Positions 27,543 to 36,524 of a DNA stretch of 64,000 nt are shown piece after piece. The stretch covers positions 3,513,891 through 3,577,890 of the forward strand of contig NZ_CP075529.1 of the NCBI RefSeq assembly GCF_025809055.1, in the 5' to 3' direction. Source of the stretch: Devosia sp. (GTDB taxonomy: Bacteria; Pseudomonadota; Alphaproteobacteria; Rhizobiales; Devosiaceae). A model generated the notes under the pieces. That model did no database searches, was not told the DNA's origin, and saw only the letters and a list, made by a program, of their open reading frames with translations. A program made the position numbers and the translations under genes. Position 1 is the first letter of the stretch. The number at the start of each line of letters is the position of its first letter.

Positions 27543-29048
27543 ATGACAGACCCCATCCTCACCCTCACCGGCATATCGAAGAGCTTTCCCGGCGTGCGGG
27601 CGCTGCATCAGGTGGCTCTGGAGCTTTATCCTGGCCAGGTGACGGCGCTGATCGGGGAAAATGGTGCGGGCAAGTCGACCCTGGTCAAGACCATGACCGG
27701 CATCTACCAGCCCGATGAAGGGGAAATCCGCGTCAAGGGGCAGCTCGTGAGCCTGCCGACGGCCATTTCTGCATCCGAGGCCGGCATTACCGCCATTCAC
27801 CAGGAAACCGTGCTGTTTGACGAGTTGAGCGTCGCCGAAAACATCTATCTCGGCCATGCGCCGCGCAACCGGCTGGGGCTGATCGACTGGGCCAGGATGC
27901 GCGTGGAGGCCCAGAAGACGCTGGATTCCATGGCCGCCGGCGTCGACGCCGCCATGCCGCTCAAGGAACTGGGTATTGCCAAAAAGCACCTGGTGGCGGT
28001 GGCGCGGGCGCTCAGCGTCGATGCGGCCGTCGTGATCATGGACGAGCCGACTGCGGCGCTCAGCCAGAAGGAAATCGAGGAGCTCTATGTGCTGGTCGAC
28101 CTCCTGAAGCAGGACGGCAAGGCCATTTTGTTCATCTCGCACAAATTCGACGAAATCTACCGTATCGCCGACCGCTACACCGTGTTCCGCGACGGCGAAA
28201 TGGTGGGCAAGGGCCTGATCAAGGATACCCCGCAATCCGAAATCGTCCGTATGATGGTGGGGCGTTCGGTGGACCAGATTTTCCCGGCGCGCGAGGCCGC
28301 AATCGGCGAAACCATGCTCGAGGTCACAGGGCTCAGCCACCCCACCGAATTCGAGAATGTGTCCTTCTCGGTGCGCAAGGGCGAGATCGTCGGGTTCTAT
28401 GGGCTGGTGGGCGCGGGTCGCTCGGAGGTGATGCAGGCCGTGTTCGGCATGACCGCCACCTCGGGTGGCACCATGGTGCTCGACGGGCAGGCCATCACAC
28501 CCAGATCCCCGGCCGACGCGGTGGCGGCGGGCATTGTCTATGTGCCCGAGGAACGCGGCAAGCAGGGTGTCATCACGGGCGAACCGATCTTCAAGAACGT
28601 GTCGCTGCCCAGCCTCGGCAAGACCAGCCGCAGCGGCTTTCTGCGCATGGCCGAGGAATTCAAGCTGGCGCGGACCTATACCGAACGGCTCGACCTGCGG
28701 GCCTCCTCGCTCAGTCAGAATGTCTCGACCCTGTCGGGCGGCAACCAGCAGAAGGTGGTGATCGCCAAATGGCTGGCCACGCTCCCCAAGGTGATCATTC
28801 TCGATGAACCGACCAAGGGCATCGACATCGGCTCCAAGGCCGCCGTGCATGAATTCATGGCCGAGCTGGTGGCGCAGGGCCTCAGCGTTATCATGGTGTC
28901 CTCCGAACTGCCCGAGGTGCTGGGCATGAGCGACCGGGTGGTGGTGATGCGCGAGGGCCTGGTGGTCGACACGCTCGACAATGCCGATCTCAAACCCGAA
29001 ACCCTGGTGCGGCTTGCGGCCGGTATTGCCGAGGAGCAGGCAGCATGA
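27543..29048 (+). CDS. rhaT: Rhamnose ABC transporter ATP-binding protein
   Basis: A 501-residue ATPase with two tandem nucleotide-binding domains (CUT2 type). Domain 1: Walker A GENGAGKSTLV, Walker B AVVIMDEPTAALS. Domain 2: degenerate Walker A GLVGAGRSEVM, signature LSGGNQQKVVIAKWL and Walker B VIILDEPTKGIDIG. It powers L-rhamnose import through the two permeases RhaP and RhaQ. The stop codon overlaps the rhaP start by four bases. The symbol follows rhizobial usage; it is unrelated to the E. coli rhamnose-proton symporter RhaT. Confidence 0.93.
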   Translation: MTDPILTLTGISKSFPGVRALHQVALELYPGQVTALIGENGAGKSTLVKTMTGIYQPDEGEIRVKGQLVSLPTAISASEAGITAIHQETVLFDELSVAENIYLGHAPRNRLGLIDWARMRVEAQKTLDSMAAGVDAAMPLKELGIAKKHLVAVARALSVDAAVVIMDEPTAALSQKEIEELYVLVDLLKQDGKAILFISHKFDEIYRIADRYTVFRDGEMVGKGLIKDTPQSEIVRMMVGRSVDQIFPAREAAIGETMLEVTGLSHPTEFENVSFSVRKGEIVGFYGLVGAGRSEVMQAVFGMTATSGGTMVLDGQAITPRSPADAVAAGIVYVPEERGKQGVITGEPIFKNVSLPSLGKTSRSGFLRMAEEFKLARTYTERLDLRASSLSQNVSTLSGGNQQKVVIAKWLATLPKVIILDEPTKGIDIGSKAAVHEFMAELVAQGLSVIMVSSELPEVLGMSDRVVVMREGLVVDTLDNADLKPETLVRLAAGIAEEQAA

Positions 29049-30025
29049 ACCGGCTGTTCAAATCCCGCGAATTTTGGCTGGCGCTGGCCATCGTCGCTCT
29101 GATCATTCTCGTGACCCTGCGCTTTCCGCGCTTCTCGCAGCCGTCCAACCTGCTGACAATTTTCAACGACACCTCCATCCTGATGATGCTGGCGCTGGGG
29201 CAGATGGCGGTGATCCTGACCCGGTCCATCGACCTTTCCATGGCCTCGAACCTGGCGCTGACCGGCATGATCGTGGCCATGGTCAATGCCGCCTTTCCGG
29301 GCGTGCCCGTGCCGCTGCTGATCGCCGGCTGCGTTGTGGTTGGAGCGGCGCTGGGGGCCTTTAACGGCATCCTCGTGTGGAAGCTCGATATTCCGCCCAT
29401 CGTGGTGACGCTGGGTACGCTGACCATCTATCGGGGCCTGGTCTTCGTGATTTCCGGCGGAGCCTGGGTCAATGCGGCGCAGATGAGCGTCGAATTCATC
29501 CAGTTGCAGCGCGGCAGCTTCCTGGGCCTGCCGATCCTGTCGTGGTTCGCCATCGTCGTGGCAGGGCTGGTTTATCTGTTGATGACCCGCACCCCGCAGG
29601 GCCGGGCTTTTTATGCCATCGGCGTCAATCCGGTGGCGGCGGTCTATACCGGCATCGATGTCGGCCGCACCAAATTTGTCGCCTTCGTGCTCTCCGGCGC
29701 CATTTCGGGGCTGGCGGGTTACCTGTGGATCTCGCGCTACGTGATCGCTTCGGTCGAGGTGGCCAGCGGCTATGAGCTGACCATCGTGGCGGCCTGCGTC
29801 ATCGGCGGTGTCTCGATTGCCGGGGGCATCGGCACGGTGGGCGGCGCGCTGCTGGGGGCGCTGTTCCTGGGCGTCGTCAACAATGCCCTGCCGGTGATCG
29901 GCGTCTCGCCCTTCTGGCAGATGGCCATTTCCGGCGCCGCGATCCTGCTTGCGGTCGTGCTGAATGCCCGCGGCGAGCGCAGCAAGGGGCGGATTATTCT
30001 CAAGAAGGCGGAGGGTGTGGCGTGA
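29045..30025 (+). CDS. rhaP: Rhamnose ABC transporter permease RhaP
   Basis: A 326-residue inner-membrane permease of the RbsC family with about ten spans. Landmarks: GQMAVILTRSIDLSMASNLALTG, the ATPase-contact segment AACVIGGVSIAGGIGTVGGALLG, and a basic C-terminus. Together with RhaQ it forms the heterodimeric channel. Overlaps rhaT by four bases. The gap to rhaQ (130 bases) is unusually wide for this operon and holds half of a family A repeat. Confidence 0.92.
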   Translation: MNRLFKSREFWLALAIVALIILVTLRFPRFSQPSNLLTIFNDTSILMMLALGQMAVILTRSIDLSMASNLALTGMIVAMVNAAFPGVPVPLLIAGCVVVGAALGAFNGILVWKLDIPPIVVTLGTLTIYRGLVFVISGGAWVNAAQMSVEFIQLQRGSFLGLPILSWFAIVVAGLVYLLMTRTPQGRAFYAIGVNPVAAVYTGIDVGRTKFVAFVLSGAISGLAGYLWISRYVIASVEVASGYELTIVAACVIGGVSIAGGIGTVGGALLGALFLGVVNNALPVIGVSPFWQMAISGAAILLAVVLNARGERSKGRIILKKAEGVA

Positions 30026-30079
30026 TGAGAACATTGGCGCTGTCGTCCTCTCGCGCTTCGGACTACGCCGAGGCATCGC

Positions 30080-30129
30080 ACCCCTCACCCGGCGCTGACG
30101 CGCCGACCTCTCCCCTGAGGGGCGAGGTG
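30080..30129. repeat. Family A repeat, single arm A4
   Basis: ACCCCTCACCCGGCGCTGACG followed by CCTCTCCCCTGAGGGGCGAGG; one arm only. It lies between rhaP and rhaQ, inside the operon. Confidence 0.75.
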
Positions 30130-30155
30130 AGTCTGTGGCTCACGGATATTCAATC

Positions 30156-31154
30156 ATGACCGATACATCCCTTGGCCGGCGTTTGCCGGACCGGCTCGAC
30201 AATCCGCTAAAGTCTACGCTGATGAGCTGGGAGAGCCTGCTGGTGCTGGTGGCATTGGCGATTTTCATCGCCAACAGCTTTGCCTCGCCCTATTTCCTCA
30301 ATGCCTGGAGCCTGTCCGATCTCACCTTCAATTTCACCGAAAAGGCGCTGATCGCGCTGGCCATGGCGCTGGTGATCATTTCCGGGGAAATCGACCTGTC
30401 GGTGGCCTCGATCATCGCGCTGGCTTCGACCCTGATGGGGCTGGCACTGCAATATGGAGCCGATACGCCGACGCTGGTGGCGGTGGGTGTCGGGGTGGGC
30501 ATCCTCTGCGGCGCCTTCAACGGCTTTCTGGTGACAGGGCTCAAACTGCCGTCGATTGTCGTCACCATCGGCACGATGAGCCTCTTTCGGGGGGTGGCCT
30601 TCATCATTCTGGGGGACCAGAGCTACAAGGGCTATCCCAAGGATTTTTCGTGGTTCGGGCAGGGCTATGTCTGGTGGGTGATCTCGTTCGAGCTGGTGCT
30701 GTTCCTGGTGGCGGCGGCGATCTTCTATGTGCTGCTGCACCGCACCAATTTCGGCCGCCGGGTCTTTGCCATCGGCAATAATGCCACCGCCGCGCAGTTC
30801 TCCGGGGTGCGGGTGGACCGCATCAAGTTTGTGCTGTTCTGCCTGACCGGACTGATGAGCGGCATCGCCGCGGTCTTGCTCACCGCGCGGCTCGGCTCGA
30901 CGCGGCCCTCGATCGCGCAGGGGTTCGAACTCGATGTCATCACCATGGTGGTGCTGGGAGGCGTGTCGATCCTGGGCGGGGCCGGCTCGATCCTGGGCGT
31001 GGTGCTGGCAGCGGTGATCATCGGGCTCGTGACCTTCGGACTCGGCCTGCTCAACGTGCCCGGCATCGTCATGAGCATTTTTACCGGGAGCCTCCTGATC
31101 GTGGTGATCGCGCTGCCGATCCTGTGGCGGATGTGGAAGGAGAAACGGGCATGA
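30156..31154 (+). CDS. rhaQ: Rhamnose ABC transporter permease RhaQ
   Basis: A 332-residue RbsC-family permease, second half of the rhamnose channel. Landmarks: [25 protein letters not shown] and [31 protein letters not shown] 30156 ([20 protein letters not shown]) is preferred over an in-frame upstream codon because it starts a typical polar N-terminus and leaves the repeat outside the gene. It overlaps rhaM by four bases. Confidence 0.91.
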   Translation: MTDTSLGRRLPDRLDNPLKSTLMSWESLLVLVALAIFIANSFASPYFLNAWSLSDLTFNFTEKALIALAMALVIISGEIDLSVASIIALASTLMGLALQYGADTPTLVAVGVGVGILCGAFNGFLVTGLKLPSIVVTIGTMSLFRGVAFIILGDQSYKGYPKDFSWFGQGYVWWVISFELVLFLVAAAIFYVLLHRTNFGRRVFAIGNNATAAQFSGVRVDRIKFVLFCLTGLMSGIAAVLLTARLGSTRPSIAQGFELDVITMVVLGGVSILGGAGSILGVVLAAVIIGLVTFGLGLLNVPGIVMSIFTGSLLIVVIALPILWRMWKEKRA

Positions 31155-31483
31155 TCGTGGACGGGAACTACGAAAAGCACGCCTTCAAGATGATGCTCAA
31201 TCCCGGCATGGCCGAGGAATACAAGCGCCGCCACGATGCGATCTTCCCCGAACTGGTCGAGCTATTGCACGCCGCGGGCGTGAAGGACTATTCCATCCAT
31301 CTCGACGAGGAAACCAATGTTCTGTTCGGCGTGCTGTGGCGGCGGGTGGATCACACCATGGCCGATCTGCCGGGCACCGAGGTCATGCAGCGCTGGTGGG
31401 CGCATATGGCCGACATCATGGCCACCAATGACAGGAACGAGCCGATCTCGGTGGACCTGCTGCCGGTGTTCTGGATGAAGTGA
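31151..31483 (+). CDS. rhaM: L-rhamnose mutarotase
   Basis: A 110-residue dimeric alpha/beta-barrel enzyme that interconverts alpha and beta anomers of L-rhamnose (rhaU in rhizobial naming). Family residues are present: [27 protein letters not shown] with the catalytic His, [17 protein letters not shown], and [13 protein letters not shown] near the end. It follows rhaQ with an ATGA overlap and is the last recognisable gene of the operon. In Rhizobium leguminosarum the kinase gene rhaK comes next; here the next 350 bases carry only repeats. Confidence 0.94.
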   Translation: MIVDGNYEKHAFKMMLNPGMAEEYKRRHDAIFPELVELLHAAGVKDYSIHLDEETNVLFGVLWRRVDHTMADLPGTEVMQRWWAHMADIMATNDRNEPISVDLLPVFWMK

Positions 31484-31553
31484 GGGGTAGAGCCCCCCTT
31501 CTGCATTGCTGAGCGAAGGCAAGACCGTTCTGCTCCATAGATTGAAGCAGAAT

Positions 31554-31624
31554 ACCCCCTCCCTAGCTCTGCTAGGCCTGGCGGCCAAGCGCCGCTACCC
31601 TCCCCTCAAAGGGGGAGGGTGGGG
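31554..31624. repeat. Family A-like repeat, single arm A5
   Basis: ACCCCCTCCCTAG ... CTACCCTCCCCTCAAAGGGGGAGGGTGGGG-type sequence with an internal hairpin (CCCTCCCC / GGGGAGGG). It lies just beyond rhaM in a 354-base gene-free gap (31484-31837) that otherwise holds copy B3. Confidence 0.65.
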
Positions 31625-31703
31625 CCGGTATACTTGGCTGCATTTTGGCCGAATTGACAACATCTACGACCACGGTGACGGAAGTTTCTCCGTTTATCAC
31701 CGG

Positions 31704-31770
31704 GTCATTCCCGCGAAAGCGGGAACCTCTGTTGCGAGAAAACGGAGATCCCCGCTTTCGCGGGGATGAC
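31704..31770. repeat. Family B paired hairpin, copy B3
   Basis: GTCATTCCCGCGAAAGCGGGAA faces ATCCCCGCTTTCGCGGGGATGAC; the design is the same as in B2. It sits between the convergent rhaM and cysG ends and may stop transcription from either side. Confidence 0.87.
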
Positions 31771-31837
31771 ACTCGCGAAAACTCTGGCATCAGAGATTGT
31801 GAACTCAACCTGCCTGACGCCCAACAGCGCCAGGGCG

Positions 31838-33430
31838 TCAGGCAGTGGCAGCGCTTGGGAGCGGTTGTTCGAGGTGCGAGCGCACCCGCACGGCCAGAGC
31901 ATCCCCCACCGCAAAGATGGTCGGGGCCGAGAGCGGGAAGGCTTCGACGGCTGCGATCGCTTCGCTGATGGTGCCGCGCCAGATCTGTTCATCGGTGCGG
32001 CCGAGGCTGCCGGCGATGATGGCGGGGGTGGAGGGGCTCAGGCCCTTGGCGGTCAGTTCGGCGACAATGCCGGGCAGGGTGCGGCGGGACATGTAATAGA
32101 CCGATGTGGTGGCCGGATCGGCCAGGGCGGCCCAGTTGAGCGTGGTGGGCAGCACGCCCTTGCGCGAATGGCCGGTGACGAAGCGCACCGACTGGGCGTG
32201 ATCGCGATGGGTGAGCGAGACGCCGAGGCGGCTGGCGAGGGCGAGGCCCGCGGAGATGCCGGGGACGACGGTGACGGGGATGCCGTGGGTTTCGAGCATG
32301 TCGATTTCTTCGCCCGCCCGGCCGAAGATCATCGGATCGCCCGACTTGAGGCGGACGACATGCTTGCCCTGCCGGGCGAGGGTCAGCATCAGCTGATTGA
32401 TGTCATCCTGCGCGCAGCTGTCGCGCTGGGCGCGCTTGCCCACCAGCATCCGCTTGGCCTCGCGCCGCGCCAGTTCGAGCACTTCGGCGGAGACGAGATC
32501 ATCGAACAGGATCACATCGGCCGATTGGAGGGCGCGCACGGCCTTAATGGTGAGCAGGTCCGCCTCGCCGGGCCCGGCGCCGACCAGGGTGACGCGGCCG
32601 GCGGTGGCGGCCTTGGCATCGGTCAGGACTTCGTCGCCGGCATCGGGTGCGCGGTCGCCAAAAGCCTTGTCGGCCAGCCGCTCCCAGAAGGCACGGCGTT
32701 GCGGACCGGCGGCTAGGCTGTCCATGACGGTGCTGCGGATGCGGTCGGCCAACTGCGCCCAAAGGCTCAGGGTCAACGGCAGCAGTGTCTCGATGCGGCG
32801 GCGCACCGCCTGACCCAGGATCGGAGCGGCTCCCGCGGTTGAAATGCCGACGACAACCGGGGAACGGTTGACGATGGCACCGAACTGGAACTGGCAGAAT
32901 TCGGGGCGGTCGATGACATTGTAGGGCACCGCGGCGGCCCTGGCGGCAGCGACGAAGGCATGGGCTTCGGCGTCGTCTTCGAGATCGGCAATGGCGAGGG
33001 CGGCGCCGGCGAGGTCGATGGGGGTCCAGGGGCGGCGGTGGAGGGTGATGCCGGTTGAAGCATACCCCTCACCCGTCTCGGCCTGCGGCCGATCCACCCT
33101 CTCCCACAAGGGGAGAGGGGGCGTCCGGTGTTCCGGGAGACGCTGACTTCCCTTCTCCCCTTGCGGGAGAAGAGCCTGCCCCCGGCTCGAACGGGGGTGC
33201 CCGGAGGGCGGATGAGGGGTGCAATTCAGGAGGCTTTGAAGCTCCTCGCAAATCTCCTCCGCAAACACCTCCACCTGCGCTCCCGCCGCGGCGAGGAGTT
33301 CGATTTTCCAGGCGGCGGGTTCGCCACCGCCGATGACGACGGCGCGCTTGCCATGGAGATCGAAGAAGACCGGCAGCACGGCCAGGGGGGCGATACGCTG
33401 GTTACTCGGCGGCGGCGAGACGGTGTGCAT
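31838..33430 (-). CDS. cysG: Siroheme synthase CysG with an in-frame palindromic repeat insert
   Basis: A 530-residue trifunctional enzyme making siroheme for NirB. The N-terminal precorrin-2 dehydrogenase/ferrochelatase part has the NAD motif VVIGGGEPAAWKIELLAAAGA; the C-terminal uroporphyrinogen-III methyltransferase part starts near GRVTLVGAGPGEADLLTIKA and includes VVRLKSGDPMIFGRAGEE. E. coli CysG has about 457 residues. The excess is mostly residues 71-122, encoded by a family A repeat (33064-33220) and lying between the strand ending EELQSLL and [13 protein letters not shown], i.e. before the segment matching E. coli TLVEGPFDETLLDS. The ATG at 33430 overlaps the nasA 3' end by 29 bases. 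Whether the insert is tolerated is untested. Confidence 0.9.
   Translation of the reverse strand: MHTVSPPPSNQRIAPLAVLPVFFDLHGKRAVVIGGGEPAAWKIELLAAAGAQVEVFAEEICEELQSLLNCTPHPPSGHPRSSRGQALLPQGEKGSQRLPEHRTPPLPLWERVDRPQAETGEGYASTGITLHRRPWTPIDLAGAALAIADLEDDAEAHAFVAAARAAAVPYNVIDRPEFCQFQFGAIVNRSPVVVGISTAGAAPILGQAVRRRIETLLPLTLSLWAQLADRIRSTVMDSLAAGPQRRAFWERLADKAFGDRAPDAGDEVLTDAKAATAGRVTLVGAGPGEADLLTIKAVRALQSADVILFDDLVSAEVLELARREAKRMLVGKRAQRDSCAQDDINQLMLTLARQGKHVVRLKSGDPMIFGRAGEEIDMLETHGIPVTVVPGISAGLALASRLGVSLTHRDHAQSVRFVTGHSRKGVLPTTLNWAALADPATTSVYYMSRRTLPGIVAELTAKGLSPSTPAIIAGSLGRTDEQIWRGTISEAIAAVEAFPLSAPTIFAVGDALAVRVRSHLEQPLPSAATA
33064..33220. repeat. Family A palindromic repeat, copy A6, inside cysG
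   Basis: Left arm begins ACCCCTCACCCGTCTCGGCC and right arm ends GGCGGATGAGGGGT, with internal CTCTCCC/GGGAGAG and CTTCTCCCC/GGGAGAAG hairpins. On the cysG strand the frame stays open throughout and gives peptide words such as LPLWERVDRPQAETGEG. Confidence 0.88.
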
Positions 33431-36017
33431 CGACAATGCTCCGGATTTCAGCGCGGCAGGAGCCGCAATTGGTGCCGGCGCGGGTGAGCGCGCCAACGGC
33501 TTCGACGCTTGAGCAGCCCCGGCGGGCGACGGCATCGACAATGGTGTTGATGCCCACGCCCATGCAGGAACAGACGATGGCCCCGGCATCGGGGGTATCG
33601 GCGCCGGGGCGGCCGGCCAGGACACGGGAGACCGACACGTCGCTCGCCTCAAGCAGGCTCACGGCCCATTGGCGGGAGACCAGGACCGGATCCGGCGCGG
33701 TATAGAGGGCGGCGATGAGACGGCCATCTTCCACCAGAGCAAAGGCCCGCCGCCCGTTGCGCTCGTCGCGGATGGACTGGAAGGCGGCGCCGGTGCCGAA
33801 GGTGGTGGCGAGGAATTTCGCCCAATCGTCCGGCTCGCGGGCAAAGCCGAGTTCGCCGCGCCAGCCATTGTTCGCCGGGGCAATGGCCCAGTAGTCGGTG
33901 GAGAGGCTTGGCCGGCCGGCGGCGACGAAGAAACCATGCAGACGCATCTCGGCAGGTTCGGCATGAACCTTGGCCATCTTGAGCGCCGGCTGGCCCGAAA
34001 CCGGATCGGTCTTGGCGCTGACCAGGGCATCGACGCGGCCATTGGAGGCGAACTGGTCGGTCCAGTGCATGGGCACGAAAAGCTGGCCGCGCCGCTGGCG
34101 GTCGGTGACCAGGGCCCGCACGGTGGCCGAGCCATGACCATTGTAGAGGCGCACGAGGCTGGCCCGGCGGATGTTGAGAGCCTCGGCATCGGCCGGGTGG
34201 ATTTCGACAAACGGCTCGGCCAGGTGCGCGGACAGCCGCGCGGCTTTGCCGGTGCGCGTCATGGTGTGCCAGTGGTCGCGGACGCGCCCGGTATTGAGCA
34301 GGAACGAGCCGGGAGCGGGGGCGAAGGGCGGCGGTGGCTGGATGGGCAGGAAGCGTGCCTTGCCATCGGGGGTGAAATAGCGGCCATCGCCGAACATGCG
34401 GGACCGCGCCCTGGTCCGGATCGGCCATTGCACCGGGGCCATGGCGTCGTAGTCGGCGCCGGCAAGGCCGGTGAGATCGAAATCGCGCTGGCCTTCATTC
34501 TCGAAGGCGGAAAGGGCGACGTGCTCGGCAAAGATCTGGCCGGGGCCGAAATAGGAAAAGGCCTGTCCATGGCCGAGGCGGCGCGCCACTTCCTTGATGA
34601 TCCACCAATCCGGACGCACCTCGCCGGGAAGCGGCAGGAAGGGGCGCTGACGGGAAATGCGGCGCTCAGAATTGGTCACCGTGCCGTCCTTTTCGCCCCA
34701 CCCGGCGGCCGGCAGGCGGACATGAGCCAGCTCCATCGTGTCGGTGTGCCGGTTCATGTCGGAGACGACGACGAAGGGGCAGGCCTTGAGGGCGGCGCGC
34801 ACGCCATCGGCCTCGGGCATGGAATCCACCGGATTGGTGGCCATGATCCAGACGGCCTTGATCTCGCCCCGCGCCATGGCGGCGAAGAGATCGACGGCCT
34901 TGAGGCCCGGCGCGGTGGCGACCCTGTCGCTGCCCCAGAAGCGGGAGACGCGATCTATGGCTTCGGGGGTGAAATCCATGTGGGCCGCCAGCATATTGGC
35001 GAGCCCGCCGACCTCGCGGCCGCCCATGGCATTGGGCTGGCCGGTGACCGAGAACGGCCCCATGCCGGGTTGGCCGATGCGGCCGGTGGCCAGATGGCAA
35101 TTGATGATGGCATTGACCTTGTCGGTGCCCGAAGCCGACTGATTGACGCCCTGGGAATAGACGGTGACGACCTTTTTGGTGCGCGCGAACAGATCGTAGA
35201 AGCGGGCAATGGCATTGGGCGCGAGGCCGGTGGCCTCGGCGACGCGGGCAATGTCCCAGTCTTCCGCCGTCAGCAGGGCCGCCTCGAAACCGCTGGTATA
35301 GGCGGAGATGTAGTCGCTGTCGGTGACGCCCAGATGATCGAGATGGGCCAGAAGGCCGACAAAGAGCGCGGTGTCGCCATCAGGTGCAATGGGCAGGTGC
35401 AGTTCGGCAATGTCATTGGTGACGGTGCGGCGCGGATCGATCAGCACGACGCGCATGTCCGGCCGGGCGGCGCGGGCGGCCACGATGCGCTGATAGAGCA
35501 CCGGATGGCACCAGCCCAGATTGGAGCCGACAAGGACGATCAGGTCCGCCTGTTCGAGGTCTTCGTAATTGCCCGGCACGGTATCGGAGCCGAAGGCGCG
35601 CTTGTGACCGGCGACCGAGGAGGCCATGCAGAGGCGCGAATTGGTGTCGATATTGGCCGAGCCGACAAAGCCCTTCATCAGCTTGTTGGCGACATAGTAG
35701 TCTTCGGTCAGCAACTGGCCCGAGCCATAGATGGCGACCGATTGGGGGCCGTGTTCGGCGATGGCGGCCTTGAAGCGGGCAGCGACGAGATCGAGGGCGT
35801 CGTCCCAGCTGGCGCGCTCACCGTCGATTTCCGGATGGAGCAGGCGGCCGTCCATGGCGAGGGTTTCGCCCAAAGCCGAACCTTTGGAGCACAGGCGCCC
35901 GAAATTGGCCGGGTGGTCCGGATCGCCGGCGATCGTCACCGAGCCATCGGGCTGGGGCGTCGCCAGTACGCCGCAACCGACGCCGCAATAGGGGCAGGTG
36001 GTGCGGGTTGTGGTCAT
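33402..36017 (-). CDS. nasA: Assimilatory nitrate reductase catalytic subunit
   Basis: An 871-residue cytoplasmic molybdopterin oxidoreductase reducing nitrate to nitrite. N-terminal [4Fe-4S] ligands are in CPYCGVGCGVL and LCSKGSAL; the Mo-bis-MGD domains follow (MKGFVGSANIDTNSRLCM, VIYQRIV-like, VTVYSQGVNQSASGTDKVN, MATNPVDSMPEADG), then the dinucleotide-binding domain (LNTGRVRDHWHTMTRTGKA). A C-terminal BFD-like [2Fe-2S] domain is fused (VCSCMGVGINTIVDAV, TNCGSCRAEI), as in other NasA proteins. No separate electron-donor subunit is encoded here. It is separated from nirD by a family A repeat and overlaps cysG. Confidence 0.95.
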   Translation of the reverse strand: MTTTRTTCPYCGVGCGVLATPQPDGSVTIAGDPDHPANFGRLCSKGSALGETLAMDGRLLHPEIDGERASWDDALDLVAARFKAAIAEHGPQSVAIYGSGQLLTEDYYVANKLMKGFVGSANIDTNSRLCMASSVAGHKRAFGSDTVPGNYEDLEQADLIVLVGSNLGWCHPVLYQRIVAARAARPDMRVVLIDPRRTVTNDIAELHLPIAPDGDTALFVGLLAHLDHLGVTDSDYISAYTSGFEAALLTAEDWDIARVAEATGLAPNAIARFYDLFARTKKVVTVYSQGVNQSASGTDKVNAIINCHLATGRIGQPGMGPFSVTGQPNAMGGREVGGLANMLAAHMDFTPEAIDRVSRFWGSDRVATAPGLKAVDLFAAMARGEIKAVWIMATNPVDSMPEADGVRAALKACPFVVVSDMNRHTDTMELAHVRLPAAGWGEKDGTVTNSERRISRQRPFLPLPGEVRPDWWIIKEVARRLGHGQAFSYFGPGQIFAEHVALSAFENEGQRDFDLTGLAGADYDAMAPVQWPIRTRARSRMFGDGRYFTPDGKARFLPIQPPPPFAPAPGSFLLNTGRVRDHWHTMTRTGKAARLSAHLAEPFVEIHPADAEALNIRRASLVRLYNGHGSATVRALVTDRQRRGQLFVPMHWTDQFASNGRVDALVSAKTDPVSGQPALKMAKVHAEPAEMRLHGFFVAAGRPSLSTDYWAIAPANNGWRGELGFAREPDDWAKFLATTFGTGAAFQSIRDERNGRRAFALVEDGRLIAALYTAPDPVLVSRQWAVSLLEASDVSVSRVLAGRPGADTPDAGAIVCSCMGVGINTIVDAVARRGCSSVEAVGALTRAGTNCGSCRAEIRSIVDAHRLAAAE

Positions 36018-36037
36018 GGGCGAGCTCCTGGAAAGAG

Positions 36038-36171
36038 ACCCCTCATCCGCCCTGCGGGCACCTTCTCCCTCAAGGGGAGAAGGGTGGCGCGGTGCATGAC
36101 CGGCCCGCGCGGTTCCCCTCTCCCCTTGAGGGAGAGGGTGGATCGACCGCAGGTCGAGACGGGTGAGGGGT
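36038..36171. repeat. Family A palindromic repeat, copy A7
   Basis: Left arm ACCCCTCATCCGCCCTGCGG with CTTCTCCCTCAAGGGGAGAAG; right arm CCTCTCCCCTTGAGGGAGAGG back to GGGTGAGGGGT. It fills the 166-base gap between nirD and nasA within one operon. Confidence 0.87.
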
Positions 36172-36183
36172 TTGTCGCTTGAG

Positions 36184-36519
36184 TCATTCCGCCGCCATGG
36201 CCATCAGCACGTCTGGTGCGATGAAGATGACACCGTCCTCGACCTTGACCGGATAGGTTCGGACGGCGCCTTCGTCGGCGCCCTGGGCCAGGCCGGTTTC
36301 GAGGTCGAACACCCAATTGTGCAGCGGGCAGGTCACCGAGGCACCATGCACAATGCCTTCGACCAGCGGGCCGCCCTTGTGGGGGCAGCGGTTGTCGAGG
36401 GCATAGACCTGGTTTTCGGCGGTACGGAACACGGCGATCTTGCCCGAGGGCGTATTGACGCAACGGGCGCCGCGAACGGGAATGGCAGTAAGATTGCCGA
36501 GCTGGATCCATTCGGTCAT
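36184..36519 (-). CDS. nirD: Nitrite reductase small subunit NirD (Rieske domain)
   Basis: A 111-residue Rieske-fold protein, small subunit of the NADH-dependent assimilatory nitrite reductase. Cluster ligand pairs CPHKGG and CPLHNW are both intact, so it would bind a [2Fe-2S] centre (some NirD proteins have lost these). ATG 36519 (MTEWIQLGNL) with GGAG eight bases upstream is preferred to a GTG at 36528 that overlaps the nirB stop. It lies between nirB and nasA. Confidence 0.94.
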   Translation of the reverse strand: MTEWIQLGNLTAIPVRGARCVNTPSGKIAVFRTAENQVYALDNRCPHKGGPLVEGIVHGASVTCPLHNWVFDLETGLAQGADEGAVRTYPVKVEDGVIFIAPDVLMAMAAE

Positions 36520-36524
36520 GACAC

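Noticed and set aside
20803..36171. CRISPR array suggested by recurring palindromes
   Set aside because: Copies are kilobases apart, there is no regular repeat-spacer pattern, and no cas gene is present.
33669..36182. A very long plus-strand open frame (837 codons) opposite nasA
   Set aside because: It is the reverse shadow of the nasA frame in GC-rich DNA. It has low-complexity Gly/Asp/Ala composition, no family motif, and it runs through the repeat A7. The nasA reading has full Fe-S and molybdopterin motifs.
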